A stretch of DNA of 64,000 bases. Origin: Levilinea saccharolytica. Its GTDB lineage: Bacteria > Chloroflexota > Anaerolineae > Anaerolineales > Anaerolineaceae. Under the pieces are notes generated by a model. The model was not told the DNA's origin, did not search any database, and was given only the letters and a program-made list of their open reading frames with translations. The stretch is from NCBI RefSeq assembly GCF_001306035.1, contig NZ_LGCM01000035.1:1-64000 (forward strand), written 5' to 3'. Positions 8,511 through 17,319 of this stretch are shown here, piece by piece; position 1 is the stretch's first letter, and each line of letters starts with the position of its first letter. The translations under genes and the position numbers were made by a program.

Positions 8511-10568
8511 ATGGCCAACCATCTGAGCAGTGAATCTTCACCCTATCTTCTGCAGCACGCCAATAACCCGGTGGACTGGTACCCCTGGGGAGAAACCGCC
8601 CTGCAAAAAGCCCGCAGCGAGGATAAACCCATTTTCCTTTCTATTGGCTACGCCGCCTGTCACTGGTGCCACGTCATGGCCCATGAATCCTTCGAAGATC
8701 CCGCCGTCGCCGAGATTTTGCGCGAACACTTTGTATCGATTAAAGTAGATCGCGAGGAACGCCCTGACCTGGACGCCGTCTATATGTCGGCCGTTATCGC
8801 CATGACCGGCCAGGGCGGCTGGCCCATGTCCGTTTTCCTCACGCCCGACGGCCGCCCCTTCTACGGCGGCACGTATTTCCCGCCCACCCCTCGTTTTGGC
8901 ATGCCCTCCTTTCGCGATCTGCTGCTCAGCCTGGCCCAGTATTGGAAGGAACGCCGCCCCGAAATTGAACGTGTGTCCTCCAACCTCACCCAGCACCTGC
9001 AGGAAAGCAACCCGCCCGGCTTACAGCCCGCCGCGCCCTTAACCGCAGATGCCCTGGAACACGCTGTCCAGCTCCTATTATCCTCTTACGACCAACAGTA
9101 CGGCGGCTGGGGCCGTGCCCCCAAATTCCCTGCCGCCATGACCATCCAGTTTTTGCTCCAGCGCGCCTTCCTCGGCGACGCCGCCGCCCGTGATACCGCC
9201 CTGCACGCCCTCAAAGCCATGAACCGCGGCGGGATTTTTGATGTGGTCGCTGGCGGCTTTCACCGTTACAGCACCGATAATTTCTGGCGTGTGCCGCATT
9301 TTGAAAAAATGCTCTACGACAACGCCCTGCTGGCACGCGCCTACCTGCACGCTTACCTGCTCACCCAGGATGAAAGCTTTCGCGAGACTGCCGTGGCTAC
9401 CCTGGAATTTATTCAGGCTGAGATGACCCACCCCGCTGGAGGCTTCTATTCCAGTTTAGACGCCGACTCCGAGGGTGAGGAGGGCAAATACTACCTGTGG
9501 ACTGTGCCAGATATTGAAGAGGCTCTCCTCGACCCCCAGGAAGCCCGTTTGATCCTGGCTGTTTATCACGTCACCGAACGCGGAAATTTTGAAGGCCGCA
9601 CCATCTTCCAAAAATTGGCTCAGGATGAAGACCTGGCGGATACTCTGGGAATCCCACTGCCGCAGATGCGCCAGCGCCTGGCAGCCGCCCATCAAAAGCT
9701 CAACGCCTACCGTCTGCGGCGGGTTCGCCCTCAGACGGATGACAAAATCCTGGCCTTTTGGAACGCGCTGGCCCTGCAAGCCTTTGCCGAAGCTGGCCGC
9801 TATCTGAACCGCCCCGATTTTCTCCGCACCGCTCAGAACAACGCCAGGTTCATTCAATCGCATCTCATCGTCAATGGTCAGCTCATGCGCTCTCACCGTC
9901 AGGTGACTGTCCCCATTTCTGCCTTCCTCGAAGACTATGCGGCTTCAATTTTGGCCTTCCTGGCCCTGTATCAGGCCGATTTTAACCCGGACTGGTATCA
10001 GCAAGCCCAGCGCCTGGCAGAACAGATGCTTGCGCGTTTTGCCGATCCGCTGGGTGGTTTCTACGATTCACCCACCGGGCAGAACGACCTTCTTATTCGT
10101 CCCAAAACGATGACCGACAATGCCGTCCCATCCGGCAGCGCATTGGCTGCCCAGGCCCTGCTGGCCCTTTCTGCCTTTGACCCCCGCACCCCCGGTCTCG
10201 ACACAGCCCAGGCTATGCTCGCCTCCATGCAGGCCTCAGCCGCCGCCCATCCCACCTCGTTCTCCGCCTGGCTCCAGGCCCTTCAAATCGCCCAACACCC
10301 CCTCACCCAGCTCGCTGTGCTCTACCCGCCCAATGGAGGCGAGGCTCCTTCACCAGACGTGCAGTCCATCCTTCAAACCTACCACCCTTACCTCTACGTC
10401 GCCGCAGCTCCGTTTCCCCCAGAAAGCCGCCATCCCCCCTTGCTGGCGGAACGCTCCCTGGTCAACGGCTTACCCACCGCCTACCTCTGCCAAAACTACA
10501 CTTGCCGCCTGCCGACCACCGATTTCGCCGCGCTGCGGTCAGAGGTATTAGGGATGAAGAAAATCTAG
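8511..10568 (+). CDS. Thioredoxin domain-containing protein, YyaL / DUF255 (SPATA20) family
   Basis: 685 residues, normal for this family. The N-terminal thioredoxin-like domain (about 1-170) opens with [19 protein letters not shown] and carries the hallmark CHWCHVM at about residue 50. The remainder is an alpha/alpha-toroid like N-acylglucosamine 2-epimerase/glycoside-hydrolase folds, with the conserved CHWCHV, GGWP and KMLYDNA elements present. The family is widely conserved, but its reaction is not established. The 3' end overlaps the convergent alpha/beta hydrolase gene by 21 bases. Cytoplasmic, no signal peptide. Confidence 0.9.
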   Translation: MANHLSSESSPYLLQHANNPVDWYPWGETALQKARSEDKPIFLSIGYAACHWCHVMAHESFEDPAVAEILREHFVSIKVDREERPDLDAVYMSAVIAMTGQGGWPMSVFLTPDGRPFYGGTYFPPTPRFGMPSFRDLLLSLAQYWKERRPEIERVSSNLTQHLQESNPPGLQPAAPLTADALEHAVQLLLSSYDQQYGGWGRAPKFPAAMTIQFLLQRAFLGDAAARDTALHALKAMNRGGIFDVVAGGFHRYSTDNFWRVPHFEKMLYDNALLARAYLHAYLLTQDESFRETAVATLEFIQAEMTHPAGGFYSSLDADSEGEEGKYYLWTVPDIEEALLDPQEARLILAVYHVTERGNFEGRTIFQKLAQDEDLADTLGIPLPQMRQRLAAAHQKLNAYRLRRVRPQTDDKILAFWNALALQAFAEAGRYLNRPDFLRTAQNNARFIQSHLIVNGQLMRSHRQVTVPISAFLEDYAASILAFLALYQADFNPDWYQQAQRLAEQMLARFADPLGGFYDSPTGQNDLLIRPKTMTDNAVPSGSALAAQALLALSAFDPRTPGLDTAQAMLASMQASAAAHPTSFSAWLQALQIAQHPLTQLAVLYPPNGGEAPSPDVQSILQTYHPYLYVAAAPFPPESRHPPLLAERSLVNGLPTAYLCQNYTCRLPTTDFAALRSEVLGMKKI

Positions 10569-11369
10569 CAGAATCTGGTTCACCCGCTCCCATTGGTCCA
10601 CAATCACCGCGTGCCCGCTGTCCGGTACCACCACCTGTTTCGCGCCGGGAATGTTTTGTGCCAGCACATCCTGAATTTCCCGTGGAACGGTCGTATCCCC
10701 CTCCGCTGTGATGACCAGTGTGGGTACCTGGATCTCACTCAGCCTACGGCGCACATCAAACACCGCCAGCTGCCGCATGGCCGCCCGGTAAACATTCCGA
10801 TCCGCCTGCAAAATTTTCTCCACCAAAAGCTGCCGCAGCCCGGCCTGATCCGGTTGAGGGAATAAGCGCCAGGCCACCAATTCCGCCTGATATTTGACCC
10901 CGCGCAAGTTCGCCACCAGGAAGCGCCGCACCAAATACAGCCGCTCCGAAAACGTCTTGGGGCGCAAGCAAGCAAAGGTGTTCATCAGCACCAGTTGATC
11001 CACGCGTCCCGCGGCCTCAATCCCCATGCTCACCGCCAGCGCGCCGCCCATCGAAAGCCCTACCACCTTAGCAGGCCGCGCCGTCAGGCTTTCCAAAAAA
11101 CGAAACATCTCACCGCGTACCTCCGCCAACCTCCACCCTTTGCCGCGGTAAATCGAACGGCCAAACCCCGGCAGATCCGGTGCCACAGGCCGCATCCCCG
11201 CCTCGACCAGCGCCCTCAGCTGGTACTCCCACGAAGCCCCGTCGGCGCCCAACCCGTGCAGCAGCAGCACACAAGGACTGCCCGTCGGGTTGGGATCCAA
11301 AAAAAACATTTCCCCCAACGTCCCCTCGTACATTCGCTCCGCATCCACCGCCCACCCTTGGTCGCTCAT
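10548..11369 (-). CDS. Alpha/beta-fold hydrolase
   Basis: 273 residues, no signal peptide. The oxyanion-hole motif [10 protein letters not shown] and the nucleophile elbow GLSMGG (Ser) are present. The acid lies in [10 protein letters not shown] and the base His in PDSGHAV near the C terminus, so the triad is complete. The enzyme probably cleaves an ester, thioester or C-C bond of a small substrate that cannot be named. It is transcribed leftward and alone; a likely -10 (TATAAT, 11403-11408 on this strand) lies about 30 bases upstream. Its end overlaps the YyaL-like gene tail to tail. Confidence 0.85.
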   Translation of the reverse strand: MSDQGWAVDAERMYEGTLGEMFFLDPNPTGSPCVLLLHGLGADGASWEYQLRALVEAGMRPVAPDLPGFGRSIYRGKGWRLAEVRGEMFRFLESLTARPAKVVGLSMGGALAVSMGIEAAGRVDQLVLMNTFACLRPKTFSERLYLVRRFLVANLRGVKYQAELVAWRLFPQPDQAGLRQLLVEKILQADRNVYRAAMRQLAVFDVRRRLSEIQVPTLVITAEGDTTVPREIQDVLAQNIPGAKQVVVPDSGHAVIVDQWERVNQILLDFLHP

Positions 11370-11449
11370 CTGCCCCGCCTTCTATACCTTTGAGATACCA
11401 TCATTATATATCAGCTCAGGATTCAGCAATCGATAGAACATCCTATCCA

Positions 11450-11479
11450 TTCACCTTCCCGCCCGTCATGCCTTATAAT
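11450..11479 (+). promoter_or_regulatory. murA promoter
   Basis: TTCACC (11450-11455), an 18-base spacer and a consensus TATAAT (11474-11479), followed by the strong ribosome-binding site AGGAGGAAG and the ATG at 11497. Confidence 0.65.
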
Positions 11480-11496
11480 TCAAGCAGGAGGAAGCT

Positions 11497-12774
11497 ATGG
11501 AACAATTTAACATCGAAGGTGGCGTGCCCCTTCACGGCGAAATAACCCCCGCCGGCAACAAGAACGCAGCTCTGCCCCTCTTGGCGGCCTGTCTGTTAAC
11601 CGATGAGCCTGTCATCCTCAAGAATGTTCCTGACATCCTCGATGTCAAGGCCATGCGCGCTCTGCTCGTCAGCCTCGGCGTCGACATGATCCCCCTGGAG
11701 CCAAATACCTGGAAAATTCAAGCTAAAGAGGTGCGGCCCGCGGATTTGGATCCCGACCTTTGCCGAAAAATCCGCGCTTCCATTTTGCTGGCCGGGCCCA
11801 TGACCGCCCGCTCCGGCGATTTACACCTCCCCCCTCCGGGCGGCGATGTCATTGGACGGCGGCGGGTGGATACCCACCTGATCGCGCTGCAAAAGTTGGG
11901 CGCGGATGTCTCCTATGAGCGCACCTTCCGTTTCCACGCCCCCAACGGCCTGACCGGCGCCGATATCCTTCTGGATGAAGCCTCGGTCACAGCCACCGAA
12001 AACGCCATTATGGCCTGCTCGCTGGCGCGCGGCGACTCCATCATTCGCAACGCCGCCTCGGAACCGCATATCCAGGAACTTTGCCATTTCCTCAACACCC
12101 TCGGCGCCAAAATTAACAACATTGGCTCCAACACCCTGCACATTGAGGGCGTCCCTCGTCTGCACGGCGGCGAATTCACCATCGGCCCCGATTATCTCGA
12201 AGTGGTCAGTTTCATTGGCGCCGCCGTCGTGACGCACGGCTCCATCCGCATTCACAACGCTGGCTCCAAATATCTGGACATGGTTCGCCTGGTGTTTGGC
12301 CGCCTGGGTGTCGATTGGATCGTCGAAGGCGAGGATATCATCGTCCCGGCCGAACAACGCCTGGTGGTCGAAAAAGACCTGGGCGGCGCAATTCCTGAAA
12401 TCAGCGTCATGCCCTGGCCAGCTTTCCCCACTGACTTGATGAGCATCGCCATTGTGGTGGCCACGCAGTCGCAGGGCACCACCCTCTTCCACGATTGGAT
12501 GTATCCCAGCCGCATGTACTTCACCGACAAGCTGGTCGGCATGGGCGCGCAAATCGTCCTCTGCGACCCCCACCGCTGTATTGTGCAAGGCGCCACGCGC
12601 CTATACGGCGAAAAAATGGAAAGCCCCGACATCCGCGCCGGCATGTCCCTGCTCCTGGCGGCCCTCTCGGCTCAGGGCAAATCGGTCATCCGCAACGTCG
12701 GCCAAATTGACCGCGGCTACGAGCGCGTGGATCAAAAGCTCAAAGATTTGGGCGCCCACATCCAGCGCGAATGA
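11497..12774 (+). CDS. murA: UDP-N-acetylglucosamine 1-carboxyvinyltransferase, Asp-type (C115D)
   Basis: 425 residues, standard MurA length. It catalyses the first committed step of peptidoglycan synthesis, transfer of enolpyruvate from PEP to UDP-GlcNAc, in the cytoplasm. The substrate-binding K22-N23 pair is present (NKNAALP). The active-site loop reads PGGDVIGRRRVDTH: the Cys that fosfomycin alkylates in most MurA proteins (C115 in E. coli) is Asp117 here (codon 11845-11847, GAT). The same Asp occurs naturally in Mycobacterium tuberculosis and Chlamydia MurA, where it gives fosfomycin insensitivity. Its own promoter and strong ribosome-binding site precede it, and a bidirectional hairpin follows. 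The presence of murA implies a peptidoglycan wall. Confidence 0.95.
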   Translation: MEQFNIEGGVPLHGEITPAGNKNAALPLLAACLLTDEPVILKNVPDILDVKAMRALLVSLGVDMIPLEPNTWKIQAKEVRPADLDPDLCRKIRASILLAGPMTARSGDLHLPPPGGDVIGRRRVDTHLIALQKLGADVSYERTFRFHAPNGLTGADILLDEASVTATENAIMACSLARGDSIIRNAASEPHIQELCHFLNTLGAKINNIGSNTLHIEGVPRLHGGEFTIGPDYLEVVSFIGAAVVTHGSIRIHNAGSKYLDMVRLVFGRLGVDWIVEGEDIIVPAEQRLVVEKDLGGAIPEISVMPWPAFPTDLMSIAIVVATQSQGTTLFHDWMYPSRMYFTDKLVGMGAQIVLCDPHRCIVQGATRLYGEKMESPDIRAGMSLLLAALSAQGKSVIRNVGQIDRGYERVDQKLKDLGAHIQRE

Positions 12775-12803
12775 CGCCGCTGGAAATCATCCCCACCCAA
12801 CAA

Positions 12804-12838
12804 AAAAAGATCTGCTCCATTCCGGGGCAGATCTTTTC
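12804..12838. terminator. Bidirectional terminator between murA and trxA
   Basis: AGATCTGC (12808-12815) pairs with GCAGATCT (12827-12834). The flanking A tract upstream and T tract downstream extend the stem and supply U runs in both directions, which suits the convergent murA and trxA genes. Confidence 0.85.
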
Positions 12839-12857
12839 TATCCTCAAGTTAGCCTTC

Positions 12858-13208
12858 TTATTCAGAAGCAGACGCCACCACATCCATGAATTGAGAGAAC
12901 AGATCGCGCAGAACAGGTTCCGGCAGCGCCCCTACTTGCTGGTGAACCAGCTTGCCCTTAGCAAAGAAAAGCATAGTCGGAATGCCCTGCACACCGAAAC
13001 GACCGGCCCAATCAGGGTTCTCGTCCGTGTTCACTTTGGCCACCACCAGCTTGCCCGCATATTCCTTGGCCAGCTTATCCAGAATCGGGGCAACCATCCG
13101 ACAGGGTCCGCACCACGGCGCCCAAAAATCCACCACCACCGGCAGTTCAGCCTGCAAAACTGTCTTCTCAAAAGCCGCATCAGTCACATGGATGGGTTCA
13201 CTCATCAT
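12858..13208 (-). CDS. trxA: Thioredoxin
   Basis: 116 residues from the ATG at 13208, placed 9 bases after AAGGAG; a longer in-frame start at 13286 would add 26 residues with no thioredoxin character. The active site WCGPC (C33, C36), the preceding VVVDFWAPW and the cis-Pro segment GIPTML are canonical. It is a cytoplasmic disulfide reductase serving, for example, ribonucleotide reductase and peroxiredoxins. Single-gene unit ending at the hairpin 12804-12838. The upstream AT-rich gap contains a possible -10 (TAAAAT, 13270-13275) overlapped by a weak Rex-like half-site pair. Confidence 0.95.
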   Translation of the reverse strand: MMSEPIHVTDAAFEKTVLQAELPVVVDFWAPWCGPCRMVAPILDKLAKEYAGKLVVAKVNTDENPDWAGRFGVQGIPTMLFFAKGKLVHQQVGALPEPVLRDLFSQFMDVVASASE

Positions 13209-13376
13209 CTTCTTGTTCTCCTTGGTGTATTCGGGCCGCCCCGCGGGGCACCCCGTACTCATTTGATAAATTTTACCAAATTTCACAAATTTTTACGACA
13301 GCTTATCCGCTTTGACTAATATACACTGCCTGTATTGGATTTCTACAAGCGATGTATAGGTTTTTTATTGGAATCC

Positions 13377-14114
13377 TCAGTCGTCCGTTCCCTCGCCGCT
13401 CTTACGCCGAAAATCCACAAACCGGTATCCCACCCCTCGCTCGGTCAAGATGTACTGTGGGTTCGAAGGGTCTTTCTCCAGCTTCTGCCGCAAGTAATTC
13501 ACATACAGCCGCACATAATGCGGTTCATCGCGGTATTCATACCCCCATACCTTAGATAACAATTGATCGTAGGTCATCACCCAGCCCGCGTTCTGTACCA
13601 GATGATACAGCAAGCGGTATTCCGTGGGGCGCAATTTTACCAACTCCCCTTCCACCCACACTTCTCTGCGCCCAAAATCAATTTTCAAGCGCTCATCCAC
13701 CTCTATCAGGTCGCGCGGGACGTTACCGGCCGTTTCCGTGCGCCGCAACACCGCCCGTACCCGGCTGACCAGCTCGCGCGGACTGAAAGGTTTGGTGATG
13801 TAATCATCCGCGCCCAATTCAAGCCCATGTACGCGGTCATCTTCTTCACCCTTTGCGGTCAGCATAATCACAGGAACCGAACTGACTTCGCGGATCAACT
13901 TTAGAACCTCAAACCCATCCAGGTCCGGCATCATCACATCCAGCAGAACCAAATCTGGCATCGCATCGCGCAGAGCCTGTATCGCGGTCATCCCCCGGTA
14001 AGCTTCCACCACTTGAAAGCCGTCGTGTTCCAAATTTAAGCGAATGAAGCGCGCCATGCGCTCTTCGTCATCTACCACCAAAATAATGCGGTTGACAAAG
14101 GACTCATCTGGCAT
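13377..14114 (-). CDS. OmpR-family response regulator (receiver plus winged helix)
   Basis: 245 residues. The receiver domain (about 9-122) has the acidic pair D15-D16, phospho-acceptor D59 (VLLDVMMPD), T86 and K108 (TKPF). The C-terminal winged-helix domain (about 150-235) carries [12 protein letters not shown] and GVGYRF, typical of OmpR/PhoB DNA-binding effectors. No histidine kinase lies nearby. It is the last gene of the signalling operon, 10 bases after the 79-residue protein gene, and could be driven by a distant kinase or be phosphorylated on Ser/Thr by the operon's kinase; the latter is speculation. Confidence 0.9.
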   Translation of the reverse strand: MPDESFVNRIILVVDDEERMARFIRLNLEHDGFQVVEAYRGMTAIQALRDAMPDLVLLDVMMPDLDGFEVLKLIREVSSVPVIMLTAKGEEDDRVHGLELGADDYITKPFSPRELVSRVRAVLRRTETAGNVPRDLIEVDERLKIDFGRREVWVEGELVKLRPTEYRLLYHLVQNAGWVMTYDQLLSKVWGYEYRDEPHYVRLYVNYLRQKLEKDPSNPQYILTERGVGYRFVDFRRKSGEGTDD

Positions 14115-14124
14115 AAGGGTTCAT

Positions 14125-14364
14125 TTACTCCCGTACAAAGGTGATGATTTCTTCTTCCTCGGCCATCGGCAGCACTTCAATAAAGTTGATCCGCCAAAAC
14201 GGCCAAACCACCACATTTACGCTGTTATCCAAATAGGGAAGGTCTTTACCGTCACGTTTTCGAGGGTTTTTTACGATTAACACATTGTCCGCCGCGTTTG
14301 GCAAGGCGTCCACATCCCCAATCACAGGATCTTCATTTTGAATATGGATAATTAAAGTTGGCAT
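14125..14364 (-). CDS. Small conserved-looking protein of unknown function in signalling operon
   Basis: 79 residues, acidic, no membrane segment or signal peptide, not a family I recognise. Notable parts are the short beta-like start PTLIIHIQNEDPVIGDVD and the end VVVWPFWRINFIEVLPMAEEEE. It is spaced 11 bases after the FHA gene and 10 bases before the response-regulator gene, with codon use like its neighbours, so it is a real member of the operon. It may be a binding partner or a target of the FHA, kinase or J-VWA proteins. Confidence 0.75.
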   Translation of the reverse strand: MPTLIIHIQNEDPVIGDVDALPNAADNVLIVKNPRKRDGKDLPYLDNSVNVVVWPFWRINFIEVLPMAEEEEIITFVRE

Positions 14365-14375
14365 ACCATCTTCCT

Positions 14376-14912
14376 TTACAGGTTCGCGGTATTCTTTCGG
14401 CGCATCAATGCCTGAATTTTCAACCGTCCTAAGGCAATCACATCCCCATGATTAATCGGATACTCAATATGCGGGACGATCTTTTGTCCATTGATCCGCG
14501 TTCCATTCGAGGAGCCCAGGTCCATAATAACAACCGATTCATTGATGATCTTAATCGAGGCGTGCAGCCGCGAAACGCCCTGCGCGTACGCCTCAAAAGC
14601 GGTCAAATCCACGTCAGGCAAAATCGGCTGTCCTTCCGATACCCGCCCCAATGTGTACTCCATCCGCCCAGACAAAGATAAAATTTCTCCACTGTCGAGC
14701 ATATTCAGCGAAATGAGAGTCTCACCTTCCGCAGCCGCGGCAGATGGGGCCGCCACAGGCCCAGGGCCTTTAGTCCCGGAGATTGGCTCCGAAACCTTCC
14801 GGCGAATGTTATGCGTCGTCAGGTGGCCAGTAGTAATGAGCTGCGCGCCGCATTCGCTGCAAAACAACGATCCGGCAATTTCTTCGTGACGGCAGTTTGG
14901 ACAAATAATCAT
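14376..14912 (-). CDS. Zinc-ribbon and FHA domain protein
   Basis: 178 residues. An N-terminal zinc ribbon (C4-x2-C7 and C18-x2-C21) is followed by a flexible Ala/Pro-rich linker and a C-terminal FHA domain (about 85-172). The phosphothreonine-binding residues are present: G89-R90, S114-R-L-H117 and S135-N136-G137. The domain should read out phosphorylation made by the kinase at the head of the operon. The start codon overlaps the stop of the J-domain/VWA gene by 4 bases (ATGA), which implies translational coupling. Cytoplasmic. Confidence 0.9.
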   Translation of the reverse strand: MIICPNCRHEEIAGSLFCSECGAQLITTGHLTTHNIRRKVSEPISGTKGPGPVAAPSAAAAEGETLISLNMLDSGEILSLSGRMEYTLGRVSEGQPILPDVDLTAFEAYAQGVSRLHASIKIINESVVIMDLGSSNGTRINGQKIVPHIEYPINHGDVIALGRLKIQALMRRKNTANL

Positions 14913-16378
14913 GACATTTTTTGCTCCAGTCCAGAGGGTAACAGCAAAGCGCGGGTTCCGTACTTAATCCGTTTCTGTCCCTCAGAACTAAAAGAATGAC
15001 TTTGTTGAATATGCTCTGCCTCTTTTAATACCACATGCGCCAAATCGCGATCGCCCTGCGAGAGCAAATGGGTCGCCAGGTACTGTAAATGTTTGGTGGC
15101 CTCACCCACGTCCCCTGCCTCCACCTCTTGCCGCGCCCGTTCCTGCAGCCGGTACAAGGTCATGCGCGACATCGCATCCACAATGGCAGGCGGCGGCAGC
15201 TCAGGATCCGCGGTCGCGGAAATCTGCCTCCGAAAACGCACCGGCACACGTATGGAACGGCCGTCGCTCACGCTTTCCATCCGCAGCCTACCCAGGCTGA
15301 TGTTCACCCGTTCCATATCTTCCGGCACAGGTTGGGTAACAAACTCGAATAGAACTACATGGTTTTGGCCGTAATGCAGATTGCCCAACGAAATCTTATC
15401 CGTCACTGGGATCGGACCAACCTCCGGACGCAGCCGAAATACGTAGCGCAGCTTGGCCTGCGGCCCCGAATCCAATTCCAGCGTCACGCTGTTCGCGAAT
15501 ACCTGCTCATACGTCGAAAACTTCTCTTCCAGGTGTTTGTGAATGTCCTGCGCACCGGAAATAAAGAACGAAGTCCCGCCGCTTAACCCCGCCAGGTGAT
15601 CCATGAAGGTGTCGTTCCATTCATGTCCAATCCCAAAAGCAGATAAGACGATTCCCTCATTGGCTGCCTGCCGCGCAATCGCTAGGCAGGATTCTTCATC
15701 GCCGTAAGTGTGGCCGTCAGTTACCAGTACCAAATGGCGCGTGAAAGCCGCGGCGCCCCGCAAATGCAGCATGCTCATCCCCAGCGAAAGACCCTGGTAA
15801 ATCTCGGTCCCGCCCATCGTTTCAATCAGGCTGATCCGGTCTGCCACCTTGCCAATTTCTGCGATACGCGTTGGCGGAATCACCACCTCGGCCCGGTCGC
15901 TGAAGCTGACCACACTCAGGATATCTTTCGGATCCATTTTTTTGATCAATTGCTGCACGCTGGTTTTCACCATGTCCATGCGCTCACCCTTCATCGAGGT
16001 AGAGCGGTCCAGCACCAGGCAAATATTCAGCGGAGCGGCCTTCGCCTTATCCGGCTCCGCCCGGCAGGATAGATCCATAAACACGTAAATGACCTGCGGT
16101 TCACTCAAGCGCGGTAGAAAAGACGAACTGTACTGCACAGACACCGCCACGGAGGTTTCCACCGCCTCTGGGGGCAGCAGCCTATCATATTCATGCCGCC
16201 GGTCCGGGTTCGAAAGCACATCATACGCCGTCTGAATGCGTATAAACTGCTCCGCAGCCCCAGGGTCTGGGTTCGCGTCCGGGTGAAGCTTGCGCGCATA
16301 CTCAAAATAGGCCTTCCGAATTTCTTCCGGAATAGCGTCTCTTGAGACACCCAAGACCTCATAATGGTTTTGTTCCAC
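14909..16378 (-). CDS. J-domain / von Willebrand factor A fusion protein
   Basis: 489 residues. An N-terminal J domain (about 4-67) has the HPD motif at 32-34, which in DnaJ proteins stimulates Hsp70 ATPase. It is followed by a VWA domain (about 115-290) with a complete metal-ion site: D124-x-S126-x-S128, T191 and D221. The C-terminal part (about 300-489) looks like the beta-sandwich plus helical tail seen after many bacterial VWA domains. No signal peptide or membrane helix, so it is predicted to be cytoplasmic. It sits between PP2C and FHA genes, overlapping the FHA gene by 4 bases. The domain pairing suggests a chaperone-recruiting adaptor under phospho-control; that role is inference. Confidence 0.88.
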   Translation of the reverse strand: MEQNHYEVLGVSRDAIPEEIRKAYFEYARKLHPDANPDPGAAEQFIRIQTAYDVLSNPDRRHEYDRLLPPEAVETSVAVSVQYSSSFLPRLSEPQVIYVFMDLSCRAEPDKAKAAPLNICLVLDRSTSMKGERMDMVKTSVQQLIKKMDPKDILSVVSFSDRAEVVIPPTRIAEIGKVADRISLIETMGGTEIYQGLSLGMSMLHLRGAAAFTRHLVLVTDGHTYGDEESCLAIARQAANEGIVLSAFGIGHEWNDTFMDHLAGLSGGTSFFISGAQDIHKHLEEKFSTYEQVFANSVTLELDSGPQAKLRYVFRLRPEVGPIPVTDKISLGNLHYGQNHVVLFEFVTQPVPEDMERVNISLGRLRMESVSDGRSIRVPVRFRRQISATADPELPPPAIVDAMSRMTLYRLQERARQEVEAGDVGEATKHLQYLATHLLSQGDRDLAHVVLKEAEHIQQSHSFSSEGQKRIKYGTRALLLPSGLEQKMS

Positions 16379-16394
16379 AGGCCTTCCGTTTCAC

Positions 16395-17288
16395 TTACAG
16401 CAGATACTGCACCAGAACAGCGGTGATGTTATCCGGGCCGCCCGCGTCGTTTGCCGCGTCAATGAGAGATTGGCAGGCGCTAGTCAATGAGGGCGCATTC
16501 AACACAATCCGAGAGATCTCATTTTCGTTCACCACACCCCACAACCCGTCCGAGCAGATCATTAAATACCCGGGGTGAGGAAGCAAATAGCTGTTGATGT
16601 CCGGGCGGAAGGGTTCGTTCTGGCCGATGGCCCGGTATAACACGTTGCGCTGTGGGTGAACCAGCGCCTCTTCTTCTGTGATCTGCTTCAGCTGCACCAG
16701 ACGCCGCACCAACGAGTGATCCTGCGTCAGCGCCTGAACCCGCCCATCCGTAAAAAGGAAGTACGCCCGGCTGTCGCCCACGTGCGCAATCGTCACCTGC
16801 TCACCAATCACCAGCGCCGTGGTCAAAGTCGTGCCGCCACCTGGTGCTTTGCGGATCACCGCCTGGTTGGCCTCGTTGACACCCGCTTCCATGATCTCTT
16901 GCAGGCTTTCCCCTTGCGCCTCCGGCTTCACCCCTGCCAGCGAGCTGTACAGCTTGGAGATCAAATACTCCGCCATCGCCCGCGCAGCCGTGCCGCTGGC
17001 CACTTCCCCATATTGGTGACCGCCCATTCCATCCGCCACAATAAAAACGCCAAACGGCAGGTCGGTCATATCGTCCGCCACCACCGCCGAAAGGGTGATC
17101 AGCGTATCCTCGTTGTGATTGCGCTGCATCCCCACCGATTGACAGCTTCCCACCAACAGCTGCGCCGGGCGGACCTCTTTCTTAACTTTCGCAACCGCAT
17201 CCAATTGATCGGCAGACAAAGGCGCTGTCTCAACGTTTACTGTGGTGCTTTTGGGCTTTTCAAAGAGTTGCTTGATAAATTTCAGCAC
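16395..17288 (-). CDS. PP2C-family serine/threonine protein phosphatase
   Basis: 297 residues. After a ~45-residue N-terminal extension comes a PP2C domain with the metal-binding motifs RNHNEDT (E60, D61) and VADGMGGH (D86, G87), HVGDSRAY, CSDGLW and GPDNITAV. It is a cytoplasmic Mn2+/Mg2+-dependent phosphatase and the natural counterpart of the upstream kinase. It is separated from the kinase gene by 31 bases and from the J-VWA gene by 16. Confidence 0.95.
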   Translation of the reverse strand: MLKFIKQLFEKPKSTTVNVETAPLSADQLDAVAKVKKEVRPAQLLVGSCQSVGMQRNHNEDTLITLSAVVADDMTDLPFGVFIVADGMGGHQYGEVASGTAARAMAEYLISKLYSSLAGVKPEAQGESLQEIMEAGVNEANQAVIRKAPGGGTTLTTALVIGEQVTIAHVGDSRAYFLFTDGRVQALTQDHSLVRRLVQLKQITEEEALVHPQRNVLYRAIGQNEPFRPDINSYLLPHPGYLMICSDGLWGVVNENEISRIVLNAPSLTSACQSLIDAANDAGGPDNITAVLVQYLL

Positions 17289-17319
17289 AAATTCCTCCAG
17301 CCTACCGATCTCTCAAAGA

